From Saccharibacillus sp. CPCC 101409 (lineage in GTDB: Bacteria > Bacillota > Bacilli > Paenibacillales > Paenibacillaceae), in the NCBI RefSeq assembly GCF_030518235.1, contig NZ_JAULSA010000014.1, positions 59,096 to 123,095 on the forward strand: DNA of 64,000 bases. Direction: 5' to 3'. The first letter of the stretch is position 1. Each line of letters begins with the position of its first letter. The notes below the pieces were generated by a model that saw nothing but the letters and a program-made list of their open reading frames with translations, was not told where the DNA came from and did not search any database. Below are positions 1 through 8,033 of the stretch, piece after piece. The position numbers were made by a program, and so were the translations under genes.

Positions 1-122
1 ATTGGGCTTCTTTTATTTTCTTTTTTATTCACAAAAATACCTCGAAATTTCATCTATTTTCATATTAAAGTTGAGTTATTATGAAAAATAAGCTACTTTC
101 AATTAAAAGGAGGCGGCTATGC
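1..122. other. AT-rich leader upstream of ABC exporter
   Basis: This stretch is far more AT-rich than the rest of the window and holds no convincing gene. An in-frame ATG at 81 exists, but the AGGAGG at 108-113 points to the ATG at 123. The base composition suits a promoter region or the edge of a different block whose remainder lies outside the window. No clear -35/-10 pair could be assigned. Confidence 0.4.
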
Positions 123-1802
123 ATGAAAAATTCGTTTCTGAAAAATCTGCTGCTGAACAATAAAAAGTTTGTCGCGATCACGCTTGTCCTGGTCACGCTC
201 ACTTCGATTACCGCCACGATCACGCCGGTGCTCGTCCAACTGCTGTCGAACACGGCGGAGGGGATGAGCGTATCCGCATTCGGCATCGTGATCGGTGCCA
301 TGACGCTGTCGTTCGTTATGCAGTTCGCGCTGCTGGTTTATCGGGAAAACTACGCGGCCCGGTTCAACACGCAGCATTTATCCTCGCTTCTGCGCAGGAT
401 GCACGGGATGACGTACGATTCCTATATCAAGAGGGAGCCGACCTATCTCATCAACCGGATGTTCGGGGCTGTCGACAATCTGTATCTGTTTCTGGTTTCC
501 GGCTTAGGGGAGCTGATCCGGGCGCTGCTGGTCCTGTCGGTTGTGCTGGTGCTGGCTTTTTCCGTGCACGTCCTGGTTTTTCTGGCTTTGCTGCTGCTGA
601 TTCCGGTCAACTTCTTCGGCTTCCGGTTTATTAACCGCCGATTGAAGAGTAAAATGGAGTCGATGCAGGAACAAAGTGCCACCGCCAACAAAGACCTGGT
701 ATCGACTCTGTCGAATGCCGATGCGGTCAAACAGCTGCCGCAGTACGAGGTGCTGGAGCGTCTGCTGGTACCGGGAATCGGAAAGATGTACCGGACGCTG
801 GCGGGAACGAACCGGTTTGCGCAGGGAACGAGCTCGATCGTCGACTTTATCAACCGGCTGTTTCAAAATATGCTGTACCTGACGATTACGTATGCGATTG
901 CGCGCCAGTGGCTGCCGATCGGCAGCATCGTGATCGTGGGCCTGATCCTGCCGCTTTTTTTCGACGCGCTGGGCGGTCTGACGCGGATCAACCTCAATCT
1001 CAAAACGCTGGAAACCAGTCTGGACTTCGTCGCGAGCGAACTGGACGCGCAGCGTGAAGCGGACGGGGCGATTGAAGTCGGGCGGATCGGCGAGATTACG
1101 CTGGAAAATCCGATGTTCGAGCTGGATGGGAAAACGATGTCCTATCGGATCAACGCCCGGCTTTGCGCCGGACAGGTTGTTCATTTACAAGGCCCGTCGG
1201 GCTCTGGCAAGTCGTCTTTGTTGAAGCTGCTGCTCGGTTTCCGGAACGGGCGGGGAATACGCATTAACGATATTCCAATCGACAAGATCGCCAAACGTTC
1301 TCTTCGGTCCCGAATCGCCTACGCTTCGCAGCAGATGACTATTTTATCCAAAAGCCTGGAAGAAAATATCGGATGGGGCCGGGCGCTGACGAACGGGGAA
1401 AAAGAAAAGCTGGAAAAATCCGCGGTGCTTGCGCCGATTCTGCGGTCCAGAAGCTGGGACGCTCCGCTGACAGAAAACGGGGCGAATCTGTCGGGCGGCG
1501 AGAAGCAGCGGGTTGCCGTCGCCCGCATGCTGCTCCAGGGCGCGGACGTGTATCTGCTGGACGAATGCACGAGCAGTATCGATCAGGCTTCGGCCGACGA
1601 TATCTTCCGGACCCTGCTCGAAGCGGCCGGAGGCAAGCTCGTAATCTATACGTCCCACAGCCGCGATGCGGCAAAGTACGCGACTCACACTATTTGCATA
1701 GAGACGGGGAATTTCAATGAATACATACTGGACGATCGAGGATCTGGCCAAGCAGCTTCGGGTCACGACCCGGACGATCCGCAACTACCTGAAATCCGGT
1801 GA
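123..1802 (+). CDS. ABC transporter, fused membrane and ATPase domains
   Basis: About 559 residues in the half-transporter layout: an N-terminal membrane domain (hydrophobic segments near residues 15-70, 125-170 and 250-290) and a C-terminal nucleotide-binding domain. Walker A GPSGSGKSS starts near residue 357, the signature LSGGEKQR near 456, Walker B YLLDE near 477, and a switch histidine follows in TSHSRD. It would act as a homodimer, probably an exporter; the substrate is unknown. The start at 123 is chosen for its AGGAGG nine bases upstream, over the ATG at 81. The last 29 codons overlap the next gene in another frame, so the natural C-terminus may be nearer residue 530. Confidence 0.9.
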   Translation: MKNSFLKNLLLNNKKFVAITLVLVTLTSITATITPVLVQLLSNTAEGMSVSAFGIVIGAMTLSFVMQFALLVYRENYAARFNTQHLSSLLRRMHGMTYDSYIKREPTYLINRMFGAVDNLYLFLVSGLGELIRALLVLSVVLVLAFSVHVLVFLALLLLIPVNFFGFRFINRRLKSKMESMQEQSATANKDLVSTLSNADAVKQLPQYEVLERLLVPGIGKMYRTLAGTNRFAQGTSSIVDFINRLFQNMLYLTITYAIARQWLPIGSIVIVGLILPLFFDALGGLTRINLNLKTLETSLDFVASELDAQREADGAIEVGRIGEITLENPMFELDGKTMSYRINARLCAGQVVHLQGPSGSGKSSLLKLLLGFRNGRGIRINDIPIDKIAKRSLRSRIAYASQQMTILSKSLEENIGWGRALTNGEKEKLEKSAVLAPILRSRSWDAPLTENGANLSGGEKQRVAVARMLLQGADVYLLDECTSSIDQASADDIFRTLLEAAGGKLVIYTSHSRDAAKYATHTICIETGNFNEYILDDRGSGQAASGHDPDDPQLPEIR

Positions 1803-2181
1803 GCTGTCGGGCTCCAAAGTAGGCGGTCAATGGCGCTTTACGCCGGACGACGTGCGTCATCTGGTCGGCTTCCGGAATCCGATCACCGCTTTTTCCGAAC
1901 ATTCGATACAGCCGGACAGCTTCGAAGAAACCCTGATCGCGTTCAATATCCCGATTCCCGGCGAAGGCGGGCTGGACCCGTTGCGCGATCGTCTTGTCGA
2001 CCAATACAATAACGTCTACTCGGGACCGGACCGAAGATTCTACTACGAAGTTCTGTCGCCGCAGTATGCGCGCGTCGTGCTGACGGGTTCGCGCCAGTAC
2101 GTACTGAGCTTCGGCGCCTGGATCGAGCAGCAGGCCTATCGCCCGGCGGAGCCGCCGCAATCTATCGAAAAGGAAGGGTGA
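1717..2181 (+). CDS. Excisionase/MerR-type helix-turn-helix DNA-binding protein
   Basis: 154 residues. Residues 4-50 (TIEDLAKQLRV, RTIRNYLKSGEL, WRFTPDDV) match the HTH_17 excisionase fold: helix-turn-helix, a glycine-rich wing, then a tryptophan-arginine entry to the next helix. The remaining 100 residues are not recognised and could form a ligand or partner domain. GGGGA six bases before the ATG supports this start even though it lies 86 nt inside the transporter frame. It probably regulates the adjacent exporter or the neighbouring small genes; that role is inference. Confidence 0.75.
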   Translation: MNTYWTIEDLAKQLRVTTRTIRNYLKSGELSGSKVGGQWRFTPDDVRHLVGFRNPITAFSEHSIQPDSFEETLIAFNIPIPGEGGLDPLRDRLVDQYNNVYSGPDRRFYYEVLSPQYARVVLTGSRQYVLSFGAWIEQQAYRPAEPPQSIEKEG

Positions 2182-2186
2182 TCGGA

Positions 2187-2657
2187 ATGTCTTTGTTTGC
2201 CGAGTTTAGACTGCTGCCGGTTGACCGGCTGGATGAGCTTGAACGACACGCGGACGTCGAGGCCGAGGGATTTGCGGAGTTCGGCGCTTTTGTTGAAAGC
2301 CATTCCAGGAGATTATCCGACTACGACGGCTCGGGTTATGTCTATTCGACGCTGCTGGAATACTTGTTCGAGCAGCAGATCGATCTGGAGGAATCGGCAT
2401 TCGGCGAACTGGCAGCCCGATTGTCCGGCTGGCGGTATTCGCTCTGTCTGCTGCTGACGGAAGAACATAAGCGCGAGTATCTGGAGATGCTGAATCCCGA
2501 CAACTTCGACCCGGTTGAGCTGGGCTGTTTCTACAACGATTTTAACGATACGCAAAGTACCGATATGGGCGGCCCGATGCTGGAAGCGACTCGGGTGCTG
2601 CATCGCAATCTGCGGGAAGTCGGTCCGGAAACGGTGCTGATGCTGACGCTGGAATAA
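2187..2657 (+). CDS. Hypothetical protein, acidic, 156 aa
   Basis: Family not recognised. The protein is acidic and leucine-rich, predicted mostly helical, without signal peptide or membrane segment. The ATG at 2187 is preferred over the in-frame GTG at 2178 because AAGGAAGGG at 2170-2177 lies nine bases upstream. It begins six bases after the stop of the HTH gene, so the two are almost certainly co-transcribed and perhaps functionally linked. Confidence 0.7.
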   Translation: MSLFAEFRLLPVDRLDELERHADVEAEGFAEFGAFVESHSRRLSDYDGSGYVYSTLLEYLFEQQIDLEESAFGELAARLSGWRYSLCLLLTEEHKREYLEMLNPDNFDPVELGCFYNDFNDTQSTDMGGPMLEATRVLHRNLREVGPETVLMLTLE

Positions 2658-2690
2658 ACCTATAACGATAGCGCAGGAGGGGATTGGAGA

Positions 2691-2801
2691 ATGTCTGTGA
2701 CTTTGCAGTTGGCCGGTCCCGAAGACGCGCCGCTGATTCACGAAATGCAGGTCCGCTCTTTTACGCCGCTGGTTTTTTATGAAAAAGAGGTGAATTCATG
2801 A
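2691..2801 (+). pseudogene. Remnant of a GNAT acetyltransferase N-terminus
   Basis: A 36-codon frame with a good ribosome binding site (GCAGGAGGGG) opens like a GNAT enzyme: a beta strand, PEDAPLIHEMQ, then VRSFTPL, which resembles the start of many acetyltransferases. After about 30 residues it ends in the ATGA overlap with the next gene. The acetyl-CoA site and the rest of the fold are absent. It is best read as a truncated gene whose ribosome binding site may now serve as a leader peptide for the downstream gene. Confidence 0.5.
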
Positions 2802-3190
2802 TCCGCAGCCATCAGGTGATGGATCTGTTTCTCGAAGCCTGTCCTTCCTATCGAAAAAGACTGGAGCGTTATATCGAAGACAATTACGAGCCCGAAGATA
2901 AGCGGCTGCCGTATATCGAACTGGCGGATTTCGCGAAACATGTATTCGATCTGTACAGCCAGGAGCGAACCGAGGAATTCGAAGCGATCTTCGAAACGGT
3001 GGAAACTCTCCAAACGGAAGGCGATCAGGAAACGAAAGAACTGGCGATCGTCGGTTTTCTGGAAGATTTGCAGAATGTAATTCTAAGCAGCGGCAGTGTA
3101 CAACTGGAAGACTTCGTGCCTTTTCTGGGACCGGTGTCCCGAAGCAGCTGGCGGCAGCTGATCGATTACTGGGACGGGAAAAAGGTCTGA
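2798..3190 (+). CDS. Small helical protein, DUF7674-like
   Basis: 130 residues, acidic and helical, with no signal peptide. The pattern of a CPSY segment near residue 15, a FAKHV segment near 47, and a later LEDLQN and FLGP region resembles the family I know as DUF7674, whose function is unknown; this assignment is from memory. The start codon overlaps the stop of the GNAT remnant as ATGA, and AAAGAGGTGA upstream is the ribosome binding site. Confidence 0.65.
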   Translation: MIRSHQVMDLFLEACPSYRKRLERYIEDNYEPEDKRLPYIELADFAKHVFDLYSQERTEEFEAIFETVETLQTEGDQETKELAIVGFLEDLQNVILSSGSVQLEDFVPFLGPVSRSSWRQLIDYWDGKKV

Positions 3191-3216
3191 ACGGGATTAG
3201 CCTGTACTGGCGGGAA

Positions 3217-3286
3217 TAGGGCGTGTACGCAAACTCCGAAGGAAGCAGATAAAGATGCACGTCGCTGAGTTTGCGTACACGGCCTA
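3217..3286. repeat. Dispersed TAGGGCGTGT element, copy A
   Basis: A 70-bp element with 20-bp terminal inverted repeats (19 of 20 matching). The inner arms GTGTACGCAAACTC (3223-3236) and GAGTTTGCGTACAC (3267-3280) are perfect complements. It lies in the gap between the DUF7674-like gene and the lipoprotein at 3365. Its reverse complement shares a core CTTCCTTCG-GAGTTTG-CACGCCCTA with copies near 9968, 18920 and 46191. It could form a strong hairpin in RNA or DNA. Confidence 0.75.
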
Positions 3287-3364
3287 AAAACGGACGAACT
3301 TTTTCGCTCGACTGCGCGTTTATAGAGTAAACAAATCGGGCGATACGAAAGGAGTGCCGACTCT

Positions 3365-3760
3365 ATGCCGGTCAAACGAATTTTTCTCGCGGTCGGATTG
3401 ATGCTTTGTATGCTGACGACTGCCTGCGCGCCCGCGCAGGAACGCCAGACTCAATCGGTATCGACGAGCAATCCCACCGCTTCCGATCTTCTTGAATCGA
3501 ATCCCGGCGCAAGTTTGTTTATGTATCAGGGGACCGTTTATATGGCCGGTGTGGATTGGGTCGATGAACTCGAACTGACGCGCGGCGAACCGGCGGCGGA
3601 AGTGCTCCGGCAGAGCGCAAACGGTGAGGGATTTGAGAACGGAATGGCTAACAAGTTGGAAAAAGGCACGATCCTGTATGAGGCGGCGGAGCGTTCGGAT
3701 GTGCTAATCGCCGATACGCCGGAAGACGAGATCCGTTTTTACGGAATGGTCGAAGGGTAA
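3365..3760 (+). CDS. Putative lipoprotein, 131 aa
   Basis: The N-terminus is a signal peptide with positive residues (MPVKR), a hydrophobic stretch and a lipobox LTTAC with cysteine at about residue 21, so it should be lipid-anchored on the outer face of the membrane. The mature part is short, acidic and unrecognised. GAAAGGAG precedes the ATG. It is the first of three consecutive lipoprotein genes, suggesting a small envelope-associated operon. Confidence 0.75.
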   Translation: MPVKRIFLAVGLMLCMLTTACAPAQERQTQSVSTSNPTASDLLESNPGASLFMYQGTVYMAGVDWVDELELTRGEPAAEVLRQSANGEGFENGMANKLEKGTILYEAAERSDVLIADTPEDEIRFYGMVEG

Positions 3761-3799
3761 ATGTTGAAAAATAACGAAATTTCTCAAAGGAGGCCGACG

Positions 3800-4192
3800 A
3801 TGCGAAAACGATGGATCATCCCGATCCTGCTCGCCGTACTCCTGTCCGGCTGCGGAGCCGGGCAGAAACAGGCGAAAGAATCCAAAACGGTAACGCTAAA
3901 CTGTTTGACCGAGCTGGCGGATCAGTCGCCCTGCGAAGATTTCTCGTCCGCGGACGCCGAGGTGGTCGAGGCTTTTGAACAGGCGGCCGCCGGCGCAGTA
4001 GAGTTAAAAGGCGATATGAATTATACCGCGGAGTACCGGATGGATTTCTCGACGCGGGAACAGTCTTACGAGCTGTCGCTGGGTTCGGACCGCGAGATGA
4101 AAGGGCTGCTGCTCAAGGTGCCGAATACGTCCGTGGGCTATGAGATCGAGATCGAAGCGGCCAACAAACTGAGAGATATTTTAGGCAAGTAA
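3800..4192 (+). CDS. Putative lipoprotein, 130 aa
   Basis: The signal peptide MRKRWIIPILLAVLLSGC has its lipobox cysteine at residue 18. AAAGGAGG sits eight bases before the ATG at 3800, which is preferred over an in-frame ATG at 3761 that would put 13 extra residues before the signal sequence. The mature domain (about 110 residues) has alternating short hydrophobic strands and is not recognised. Confidence 0.75.
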   Translation: MRKRWIIPILLAVLLSGCGAGQKQAKESKTVTLNCLTELADQSPCEDFSSADAEVVEAFEQAAAGAVELKGDMNYTAEYRMDFSTREQSYELSLGSDREMKGLLLKVPNTSVGYEIEIEAANKLRDILGK

Positions 4193-4215
4193 AAAGAATG
4201 GGAGGAATGAACGAG

Positions 4216-4950
4216 ATGAATCGAACAAAGTTGTGCGTATCCAGCCTGCTGCTTGCGGGCCTGATTACCGCCTGCGGAGAAAATTCCGCTCTCGCGACGG
4301 CATCCGCTTCCTCGGCTGCTCCGCCTCAGGCCGCCTCTGCGTCCGCCAGGCCGAAAGCGGTCGCCGAAGCCCGGCTGATTCCGGCGGGCTGGCATGCGCT
4401 GCTGCAGCCGAACGGCGGATTGGCGCGGACCGAAGGGGACTTGAACAAGGACGGGATTCCCGACCTTGCGCTGGTCATCGAGCAGGACGGCGAAGACGGA
4501 GAGCCGCTGCCGCGTTCGCTGCTGCTGGCGTTCGGCGACGGCAAGGGCGCTTATCGCCTGTCCGAGATTGCCGAACGCGTCGTGCTGAGCGCGGACGAAG
4601 GCGGCGTATGGGGCGATCCGTTTCGCAGCGTCGCAATCGAGCGGGGAGCCGTCGTGATCCGGCACTACGGCGGCAGCGCCGACCGTTGGTACAATACGTT
4701 CCGCTTCCGCTACCAGAACGAAGATTGGGTATTGATCGGCATCACCCGGGGCGTATACTTTACAGGAAACGAGCTGCCTGAGGAAGCCGACGAAGACGAC
4801 TTCAATCTGCTTACCGGAGACTATACGAGCAAGCGCACGGACAGCGAAGGACAGGTGCGCGAGAAGAAGGGCAACCAGGGCAAAAAGCCGCTGATTTCAA
4901 TCGAAGACTTCGATATTCAGCAGCAGCTGGAGCAGAAGCTTTTAAAATAA
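4216..4950 (+). CDS. Putative lipoprotein with FG-GAP/EF-hand-like loop
   Basis: 244 residues from the ATG at 4216, ten bases after GGGAGG; two upstream in-frame ATGs (4198, 4207) are too close to that site. The lipobox LITAC ends the signal peptide. After a low-complexity Ala/Ser linker, a DLNKDGIPD segment near residue 75 resembles the calcium loop of FG-GAP/VCBS repeats found in secreted bacterial proteins with a beta-propeller-like strand. The C-terminus is charged. It is probably a surface protein of unknown function. Confidence 0.7.
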   Translation: MNRTKLCVSSLLLAGLITACGENSALATASASSAAPPQAASASARPKAVAEARLIPAGWHALLQPNGGLARTEGDLNKDGIPDLALVIEQDGEDGEPLPRSLLLAFGDGKGAYRLSEIAERVVLSADEGGVWGDPFRSVAIERGAVVIRHYGGSADRWYNTFRFRYQNEDWVLIGITRGVYFTGNELPEEADEDDFNLLTGDYTSKRTDSEGQVREKKGNQGKKPLISIEDFDIQQQLEQKLLK

Positions 4951-4974
4951 TGGACGGCGAAGGAGCAAGCGCGC

Positions 4975-5241
4975 ATGACAACCGGCGAACATTCCGCTTG
5001 GCCGGTATGGGCGAAGGAAACGGTGGCCGCGCGCCTGAGCGGTGAAAGCCGGCACTACGTTCCCTCCGAATTGGACAGCCACGACTGGCGGCGCTTCTTC
5101 GTCAAAGTCGAGAACGACCGCCGCCGATGCCATCTGCATCTAATGCGGGAGCTTGCGGAGCGGTTCCGCGATGACCGAGAAGCTTGTACGCGCGCGAAAA
5201 GCCGGTTTATTCAGGAGGTATTAGAGAATGGTCAAGCGTAA
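4975..5241 (+). CDS. Hypothetical protein, 88 aa
   Basis: A basic soluble protein of 88 residues with no signal peptide; family not recognised. GAAGGAG lies about ten bases before the ATG, and the gene follows the lipoprotein by 24 bases. The region WRRFFVKVENDRRR and the helical C-terminus give no functional hint. Confidence 0.55.
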   Translation: MTTGEHSAWPVWAKETVAARLSGESRHYVPSELDSHDWRRFFVKVENDRRRCHLHLMRELAERFRDDREACTRAKSRFIQEVLENGQA

Positions 5242-5292
5242 AACGCGCAGCGAGATTGGGATCGGCGGCCGCAGGTTAGCCGGGCCGCCGCA

Positions 5293-5823
5293 ATGATCGT
5301 ATGGATTAACGGAGCATTCGGCACGGGCAAAACGACCACGGCTTACGAGCTGCACCGGCGGATTCCGGGGTCGTTCGTTTACGATCCCGAAGAAGTCGGG
5401 TACTTTATTCGCAAGAACAGCCCCGTCAGTGTGCACAAAAGCGATTTTCAGGATTATCCGCTGTGGCGCGAAACGAACCTGTCGATGCTTGGCATGATTG
5501 AGCGGGAACATCCGGGCGTTGTGATCGTGCCGATGACGCTGGTAAAACCGCAGTATTTTCGCGAAATTGTCGGCGCGCTGCGGGCGGAAGGCGTGGAAGT
5601 GCGCCACTTCGCGCTGCTGGCCCGGCGTGAAACGCTGCTGCAGCGTCTGAAAGGCCGGGGAGACGGAAGCGATTCCTGGCCCGCGCAGCAGATCGACCGC
5701 TGTTTGGAGGCTTTGTCCGCCGAAGCGTTCGGGATGCACCTGCACACGGACGAGATGACGCCGGACGATGTTGTAGAGCGAATCGCCGCGGAGTGCGGGA
5801 TTGAACTGCAAGCGGGCAGTTGA
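5293..5823 (+). CDS. tmrB: TmrB-like P-loop ATPase
   Basis: 176 residues. The start MIVWINGAFGTGKTT carries a Walker A motif (residues 7-15) and closely resembles Bacillus subtilis TmrB, including ELHRRIPGSFVYDPE, a PLWR segment, IVPMTLV and a C-terminal QIDRCLEALS. TmrB is an ATP-binding, membrane-associated protein that confers tunicamycin resistance, probably by binding the drug. The protein is about 20 residues shorter than B. subtilis TmrB at the C-terminus, the part implicated in membrane association, so drug resistance is not assured. No clear ribosome binding site precedes the ATG. Confidence 0.8.
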   Translation: MIVWINGAFGTGKTTTAYELHRRIPGSFVYDPEEVGYFIRKNSPVSVHKSDFQDYPLWRETNLSMLGMIEREHPGVVIVPMTLVKPQYFREIVGALRAEGVEVRHFALLARRETLLQRLKGRGDGSDSWPAQQIDRCLEALSAEAFGMHLHTDEMTPDDVVERIAAECGIELQAGS

Positions 5824-5884
5824 AGCGGGATGTATCGAACGGATTACGACGCTTCTCAATCTTTAACGTGAAAGGTTGGCGGGT

Positions 5885-6448
5885 ATGGGGAGAGATTTTT
5901 CCGCTTTGTTTGCACACAAATTGGAAGAGAATGAAATCTATCGGTTTATCCAGACATTGAACGCCGGAACGCCGCCGGATGTCAAAGCTTTTATTGAGTA
6001 TTTGCTTCCTTATAACCCTGAAGATCGGGGCAGATTATGGACAGTGGAATTCAGCTCTTTTAGCGGAGTTTGGGAAATTGAAGGACCGTGTGGCATCAGT
6101 TTAAGGCTGTCAAAAACCGTTTGTTATTTTCATCATTATATCCGGTGGAGAAACTTTTTAGTGGAAGACGATTTGCAGCGGCTGCTTCGGGCATGTACAT
6201 ACGGCTTCGCACATTATGTGCACTCCGAGTGGGCAATCTATGTGCCGGACAGTGCCGCAAAAGAGTCGGGGGTTATCGATTTTGTATGGGATGAAGATGC
6301 TAGGGATCTTTGCGCAATGCGTCAGTGGCTGCTTGACAACTGCGGCGAGCCCAGTCCGACGCTTCGGGAAATTTATCAAGAATTCGAAGATTATGCGGAT
6401 AGCGACGGTTATTATATCGATGACTTCAAAGACTTGAAGGCTTGTTAA
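5885..6448 (+). CDS. Hypothetical protein, 187 aa
   Basis: A soluble, aromatic and acidic protein with no recognised family. AAAGG lies nine bases before the ATG at 5885, preferred over an in-frame TTG at 5876. The gene is noticeably more AT-rich than its neighbours and uses less biased codons, which may indicate recent acquisition. The C-terminus is rich in Asp/Tyr (DYADSDGYYIDD). Confidence 0.6.
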   Translation: MGRDFSALFAHKLEENEIYRFIQTLNAGTPPDVKAFIEYLLPYNPEDRGRLWTVEFSSFSGVWEIEGPCGISLRLSKTVCYFHHYIRWRNFLVEDDLQRLLRACTYGFAHYVHSEWAIYVPDSAAKESGVIDFVWDEDARDLCAMRQWLLDNCGEPSPTLREIYQEFEDYADSDGYYIDDFKDLKAC

Positions 6449-6501
6449 GACATTCCGGTAGCTAACCTTCCGGGTCCTATTGATCCAAAAAGGAGAATGC
6501 C

Positions 6502-6906
6502 ATGCACAAAAAAAACCGGAAAATCGTAGTCGACGACCGGAAGTTTATTTATACCCTGGCGCAGAAATACGATTCCGGCACCAGCCGGGTTTCCCTGAAA
6601 ATTTCGCTGCCGGATCGAAGAAACGACGCCTGCGTGTTCCATTTCTATACCTGGGACGATGTAATCGGAGGTTCTCCGCTGATGACGGGAATCGATCTGC
6701 CCGATAGGAAGAACGGACAAACCGCTCGCTGGAATCTGCATTTTCCGGGACAGATTCGGCTGTTCGTTCTGTATGCGCTTCGGCATGGATGGGACGGGGA
6801 GAAACGTGTGGAATTCACGGACGGCATCGGTGTGCTGGAGGAAATGGGATGGGAAGCGGAAATGCTCAGACCGGACTTGGAAAAACAAAATCAATATGGG
6901 AATTAG
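6502..6906 (+). CDS. Hypothetical protein, 134 aa
   Basis: A basic to neutral protein with alternating strands, unrecognised. AAAAAGGAGA precedes the ATG at good spacing. No signal peptide or membrane segment is seen. It ends 34 bases before the nitronate monooxygenase gene and may be transcribed with it. Confidence 0.6.
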   Translation: MHKKNRKIVVDDRKFIYTLAQKYDSGTSRVSLKISLPDRRNDACVFHFYTWDDVIGGSPLMTGIDLPDRKNGQTARWNLHFPGQIRLFVLYALRHGWDGEKRVEFTDGIGVLEEMGWEAEMLRPDLEKQNQYGN

Positions 6907-6940
6907 GAAGGATAGGAAGTAACGCAGAGGAGGGCTGTCA

Positions 6941-8017
6941 GTGTCTATTTCAATCCACACCGCGCTTTGCGATCTTATCGGTATTCGTCACCCGATCGTC
7001 CTTGCGCCTATGGCGGGCATTCCCGATATGGCGCCGCTCGTATCGGCCGTTTCCGCGGCGGGGGGATTGGGCACGCTGGGCGCCGCTTACCTCAAGCCCG
7101 AAGAAATACGCAGCGCCGTGCGGGAGATCCGGGAGAGTACCGAAGCGCCTTTTGCCGTCAATCTCTTTGCGCGCGCGGGACCGGACGACCTTACCCGTTT
7201 CGAGGTGGTGAACGAAGCGCTAAGCGGCGTATGCGATTCGTTGGAGATTCCGCATCCCGAGCGAAGCGACATTGCTACGCCCGATCTGTTCGAAGAACAG
7301 TTCGCTGTGCTCCTGGAAGAGAAGGTCCCGATCCTCAGCCTGACCTTCGGTCTGCTGGCCGAACCTTATATGCAGCGGGCGAAAAAGGCGGGCATGAAAA
7401 TCATTGCGACGGCGACGACGGTAAACGAAGCGATTCTGGCGGAACGAGCGGGCTGCGACGCTATCGCCGCGCAGGGCAGCGAAGCGGGCGGGCACCGCGG
7501 CACATTCGATACGGCGAACCGGCGCATGGGCGCAAACGTCGGCACAATGGCGCTCGTTCCGCAGATCGTCGACGCCGTAGGCATCCCGGTTATCGCGGCG
7601 GGCGGCATCATGGACGGAAGAGGACTTGCCGCGTCGCTGGCGCTGGGCGCGTCGGGCGTCCAGATGGGCACCCGCTTCCTGACTTCGCTGGAATCCGGCG
7701 CGCACCCGGCGTACAAACAGGCGCTGCTCGGCAGCACGGAAGAAAGCACGGTGCTCACCGATGCGTTTTCGGGACGTCCGGCCAGAGGGATCGCCAACGC
7801 ATTTATCCGGCGCTGGACCGACACCGGCCTCGATCCGCTGCCTTTCCCGACGCAAAACACGCTGACCAGAGAAATTCGCAATGCCGCCGCCCGGCAAAAC
7901 GACGCCGAGCATATGGCGCTTTGGGCGGGGCAGGGAACGAGAATGCTTACGGACGGCCATCCGGCCGGAGCCATCGTGCGGCGGGTTGTGGAGGAAGCGG
8001 AACGCATTTTGCTGTGA
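6941..8017 (+). CDS. Nitronate monooxygenase (2-nitropropane dioxygenase family)
   Basis: 358 residues in an FMN-dependent TIM barrel. The N-terminal HPIVLAPMAGI strand, the AQGSEAGGHRG loop near residues 177-186 and the PVIAAGGIMDGRG phosphate-binding strand near 210 are typical of the family, which oxidises alkyl nitronates and detoxifies propionate-3-nitronate. The start is a GTG with AGAGGAGGG upstream. Length is normal. It is followed at 16 bases by a gene of unknown function. Confidence 0.9.
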   Translation: MSISIHTALCDLIGIRHPIVLAPMAGIPDMAPLVSAVSAAGGLGTLGAAYLKPEEIRSAVREIRESTEAPFAVNLFARAGPDDLTRFEVVNEALSGVCDSLEIPHPERSDIATPDLFEEQFAVLLEEKVPILSLTFGLLAEPYMQRAKKAGMKIIATATTVNEAILAERAGCDAIAAQGSEAGGHRGTFDTANRRMGANVGTMALVPQIVDAVGIPVIAAGGIMDGRGLAASLALGASGVQMGTRFLTSLESGAHPAYKQALLGSTEESTVLTDAFSGRPARGIANAFIRRWTDTGLDPLPFPTQNTLTREIRNAAARQNDAEHMALWAGQGTRMLTDGHPAGAIVRRVVEEAERILL

Positions 8018-8033
8018 TAAGGAGGAACTCTGT

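Noticed and set aside
5293..5823. Generic adenylate or shikimate kinase instead of TmrB
   Set aside because: Beyond Walker A the YDPE, PLWR and QIDRC segments follow TmrB and not nucleotide or shikimate kinases.
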